A stretch of 64,000 nt of DNA from UBA3824 sp017541145 (GTDB lineage Bacteria > Bacteroidota > Bacteroidia > Bacteroidales > UBA3824): the NCBI GenBank assembly GCA_947168365.1, contig CAMVLO010000013.1:10416-74415 (forward strand), in the 5' to 3' direction. Shown here in pieces: positions 62,034-64,000 of this stretch. Below the pieces are notes generated by a model. The model was given only the letters and a program-made list of their open reading frames with translations. It did not search any database and was not told the DNA's origin. How positions within the stretch are numbered: position 1 is the stretch's first letter; each line of letters begins with the position of its first letter. Made by a program: the position numbers and the translations under genes.

Positions 62034-63246
62034 AAAACGCATATTGTAACATCACTGTTGCTGAATGAGTTGCGAGTCCGAGGTCATCGTTGTCACGGTC
62101 AAGCTGTGTAGCGTGTCCGGTACGACCCATATTTTGATACATCACTTGAAGTTTCAAATTTGTATCTTTGATGAAATAGTTGAAACCAACTGCCGGCATG
62201 TTGATTAAACCGTCTTTGTCAGTAGCATTTCTATCCATAACATCGTAACGTACAGCTACTTGCCATTGAGGTGCTACAAAATATCCGGCTTGAATATATG
62301 CTCCCCAATAGTTGAATGTATCATCAATTTTCTGTCTATCGGTAAAACCGATATGCATCATATAAGCCTCGGCTGCAACATATAATTTGTTTTTCATGTA
62401 AGCAAACTCAAAACCGTAACGAGAATCGTTTGTAGATTCGCTTTGAGCTTCTACATTTACGTTTGCTGACAATGCAAACATAAGTTTTTCATCGTTAAGA
62501 TTATTAGGATTTCCCTGACTTGTAGGCATATAACCAAAAGGCATTACGGCAATTCTTCCCGCATAAAACAATGACGGCAAGCCTTTGATGTCATCACTCA
62601 AAGTTTTTGTAGCGGTATTAACACCTGAGCCTGTCCCGTTGAAAATTCCGGCTTCGTAACTGAATTTTTGGTTGGCAACCAATCCATGAGCCATTACGCC
62701 GAGGTCAAAACCTGTTCCGATTGTAGGATTAACAGCGTTTAAAACGTGCGGCATAATCACGTTAGAAGTAAGCGAAGTCGGAACTGACGGCAACAATGTT
62801 TCGCCCAATGTTGTAAGATATGCGTGAGTGTAAGGAGTTTTGAATTTTCCGACACGGAAACTGAGTGCGTTGTTTGCCTTTACGTCAAACCATGCTTGTT
62901 GCAAAATTGCGCCGCCCGATGCTGCTGCATTAATACAAAGGTTAAACGAAATTCTATCATAAACTTTTCCCGTAAAACCGAGAATTGCGTATGGAATTGC
63001 AAAACCTGAGTTCATTACATTATCTTGATTATAAGCTTTATCCAAACCCTCATCGTCGTACCAATTATATTTTCCGGCGGTCTGAATCAAGGTGTAAGGC
63101 TTGAAAACGAAATCGCCTTTTTGTGATTTTATCGAAAAACCCTCTCTTCCGGCAAGCGACACAACGCCGTTGTCGGTATCTTCTGTCTGCGCTGAAACTG
63201 AAAGTGTTACAGCAGATAATATTGATGCTAAAATTATTTTTTTCAT
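62032..63246 (-). CDS. OprO/OprP-like phosphate-selective porin family protein
   Basis: A signal peptide (residues 1-19, ending VSAQ) precedes an outer-membrane beta-barrel of about 385 residues. The pattern fits the porin O/P family: FKPYTLIQTAGKYNW at the start of the barrel, KVYDRISFNLCINAA, WFDVKANNALSFRVGKFKTPY (the strongest family stretch), YEAGIFNGTG, and a C-terminal barrel strand ending in Phe (MLQYAF). Family members admit phosphate, polyphosphate or other anions. Here, next to cytochromes, a metal- or anion-related role is inference. It is probably co-transcribed with the upstream di-heme protein gene (86-base gap). Confidence 0.85.
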   Translation of the reverse strand: MKKIILASILSAVTLSVSAQTEDTDNGVVSLAGREGFSIKSQKGDFVFKPYTLIQTAGKYNWYDDEGLDKAYNQDNVMNSGFAIPYAILGFTGKVYDRISFNLCINAAASGGAILQQAWFDVKANNALSFRVGKFKTPYTHAYLTTLGETLLPSVPTSLTSNVIMPHVLNAVNPTIGTGFDLGVMAHGLVANQKFSYEAGIFNGTGSGVNTATKTLSDDIKGLPSLFYAGRIAVMPFGYMPTSQGNPNNLNDEKLMFALSANVNVEAQSESTNDSRYGFEFAYMKNKLYVAAEAYMMHIGFTDRQKIDDTFNYWGAYIQAGYFVAPQWQVAVRYDVMDRNATDKDGLINMPAVGFNYFIKDTNLKLQVMYQNMGRTGHATQLDRDNDDLGLATHSATVMLQYAF

Positions 63247-63332
63247 GTTTCTTTGTTTTTTTGTTCCCTTTTATAAAAGGGAACCGGAAAATTTTTATAT
63301 TCGGCTCACTCTCGTTCGCCTGATTTCAATTG

Positions 63333-64000
63333 TTATAATGATTCCAAAAATGTTATTAAAGCCTCGCGGTCTTCTTTATTCATCTTGGCGAAAAGATTTT
63401 TAGAGGCTTCTCCTTCGCCGCCGTGCCACATGATGGCCTCTACAAGGTTTCTTGCGCGTCCGTCATGGAGAAAATATGTATGGCCGTTAACAATTTTTTG
63501 AAGACCAATACCCCAAAGCGGAGTTGTACGCCATTCATTGCCACGGGCTAAACCGCTGACGTAATTGTCATTAAGACCAACACCCATAATTTCACTCCCC
63601 ATATCATGAAGCAAATAATCTGAATACGGATGAATAGTCTGACCGCCAAGCCATGGCAAACGTGTTCCATTAAGAAGTACAGATCCTTGCGGCTGTGTAT
63701 GCAATGTTGTAACATGACACAAATGACATCCCGCCTGATAAAACATCTGTTCACCACGTTTTACAGTAGGATCGTTGACATTTCTACGTGCCGGAACTCC
63801 AAGGCTTTGCATGTAAAGGTCAACGTCTTCCATTTGATCAGAAGTTACATCAAGTTGTTTGTAAGTCAGTCCCATTTGACTTGCGCCTTGTTCCATTTGA
63901 GCTTGACCTTCACAAATTTCTTCAGGAAAACGGCTGTTAGTAGAGCCCATATCAGAAGAAAAACCAAGTTCCACGGTAAGGTCAGCATGTTGAGCTTTGT
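63333..64000 (-). CDS. Di-heme oxidoreductase (DUF1111 / thiol oxidoreductase-like), 3' part only
   Basis: The frame is open to the right edge of the window; about 220 C-terminal residues are visible. DUF1111 features are a heme c site AGCHLCHVTTL, PYSDYLLHDMGSEI, EWRTTPLWGIGLQKI, and FLHDGRARNLVEAIMWHGGEG near the end. Family members carry two hemes and resemble bacterial di-heme cytochrome c peroxidases. They are often found with imelysin-type iron proteins and porins in Bacteroidota. The N-terminal heme site and signal peptide lie outside. It begins the visible DUF1111-porin-cytochrome-CcsBA gene run. Confidence 0.88.
   Translation of the reverse strand, partial: KAQHADLTVELGFSSDMGSTNSRFPEEICEGQAQMEQGASQMGLTYKQLDVTSDQMEDVDLYMQSLGVPARRNVNDPTVKRGEQMFYQAGCHLCHVTTLHTQPQGSVLLNGTRLPWLGGQTIHPYSDYLLHDMGSEIMGVGLNDNYVSGLARGNEWRTTPLWGIGLQKIVNGHTYFLHDGRARNLVEAIMWHGGEGEASKNLFAKMNKEDREALITFLESL

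Noticed and set aside
1..64000. CRISPR array, prophage, insertion sequence or toxin-antitoxin module
   Set aside because: No regularly spaced direct repeats, transposase, integrase or paired toxin-antitoxin genes were seen anywhere in the window.

Overview
This window looks like a chromosomal segment of an anaerobic or microaerophilic member of the Bacteroidota, most likely Bacteroidales. The DNA is AT-rich. Genes generally lack Shine-Dalgarno sequences, and many have the Bacteroidota-type promoter (-7 TAnnTTTG, sometimes with TTTG 18-20 bases upstream). SecA has the long Bacteroidota form, and several lineage-typical families appear (DUF4783 before nadC, DUF3857, DUF4159, OmpP1/FadL, FISUMP-like lipoproteins). 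I see no phage, insertion sequence, CRISPR array or rRNA. Both ends are cut: an alpha-2-macroglobulin gene on the left and a di-heme oxidoreductase gene on the right.

Layout, left to right. 1-9.2 kb: alpha-2-macroglobulin C-terminal part, corA, an ornithine carbamoyltransferase, DUF3857 and DUF4159 exported proteins, purB. 9.3-15.4 kb: a NUDIX/biotin-synthase-like radical SAM pair, convergent with an operon panB - two FKBP lipoproteins - a SWIM-protein C-terminal-like gene - DUF5691. 15.5-22.1 kb: a possible small RNA, then an acyltransferase-wza-wzc export operon and a CHASE4-HAMP-SpoIIE phosphatase. 22.2-29.8 kb: secA, a lipoprotein, an LplT-PlsC fusion, DUF4783 and nadC. 29.9-35.4 kb: a Tyr/His/Trp-rich lipoprotein with a YSGRSG repeat tail, an OmpP1/FadL porin and a large Cache-HAMP-GAF sensor with no recognisable output domain. 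35.4-41.1 kb: a BASS transporter, an SDR, dnaA, and a divIC-xseA-yfcE operon. 41.3-51.3 kb: a TPR-PAS-SpoIIE phosphatase, a membrane protein with recR, ptb, a GlsB-like protein coupled to a subtilase, folC and an RlmD-type methyltransferase. 51.4-56.8 kb: tRNA-Glu(UUC), two lipoproteins, a secreted M14 carboxypeptidase and pta-ackA. 57-64 kb: a FISUMP-like lipoprotein, a Rid-family protein, then fused CcsBA cytochrome c maturation factor, a c-type cytochrome lipoprotein, a porin and a di-heme (DUF1111) oxidoreductase.

How parts fit together: pta-ackA (and ptb) indicate acetate/acyl-phosphate fermentation with substrate-level ATP formation. The last 5 kb is a coherent cell-envelope cytochrome module whose hemes would be attached by CcsBA. 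Two SpoIIE-type phosphatases and one output-less sensor of similar architecture suggest signalling by regulated Ser/Thr dephosphorylation.

Most noteworthy observations: the radical SAM protein has a rearranged set of biotin-synthase auxiliary-cluster ligands; a SWIM-less/DUF5691 pair sits in the panB-FKBP operon without the usual MoxR/VWA partners; a promoter-plus-terminator unit suggests an unannotated RNA at about 15.6 kb; and the Ser-Gly-Arg repeat lipoprotein. I found no convincing wholly new multi-gene system; these are candidates only. All assignments come from reading the sequence and from memory of protein families; no database search was run.
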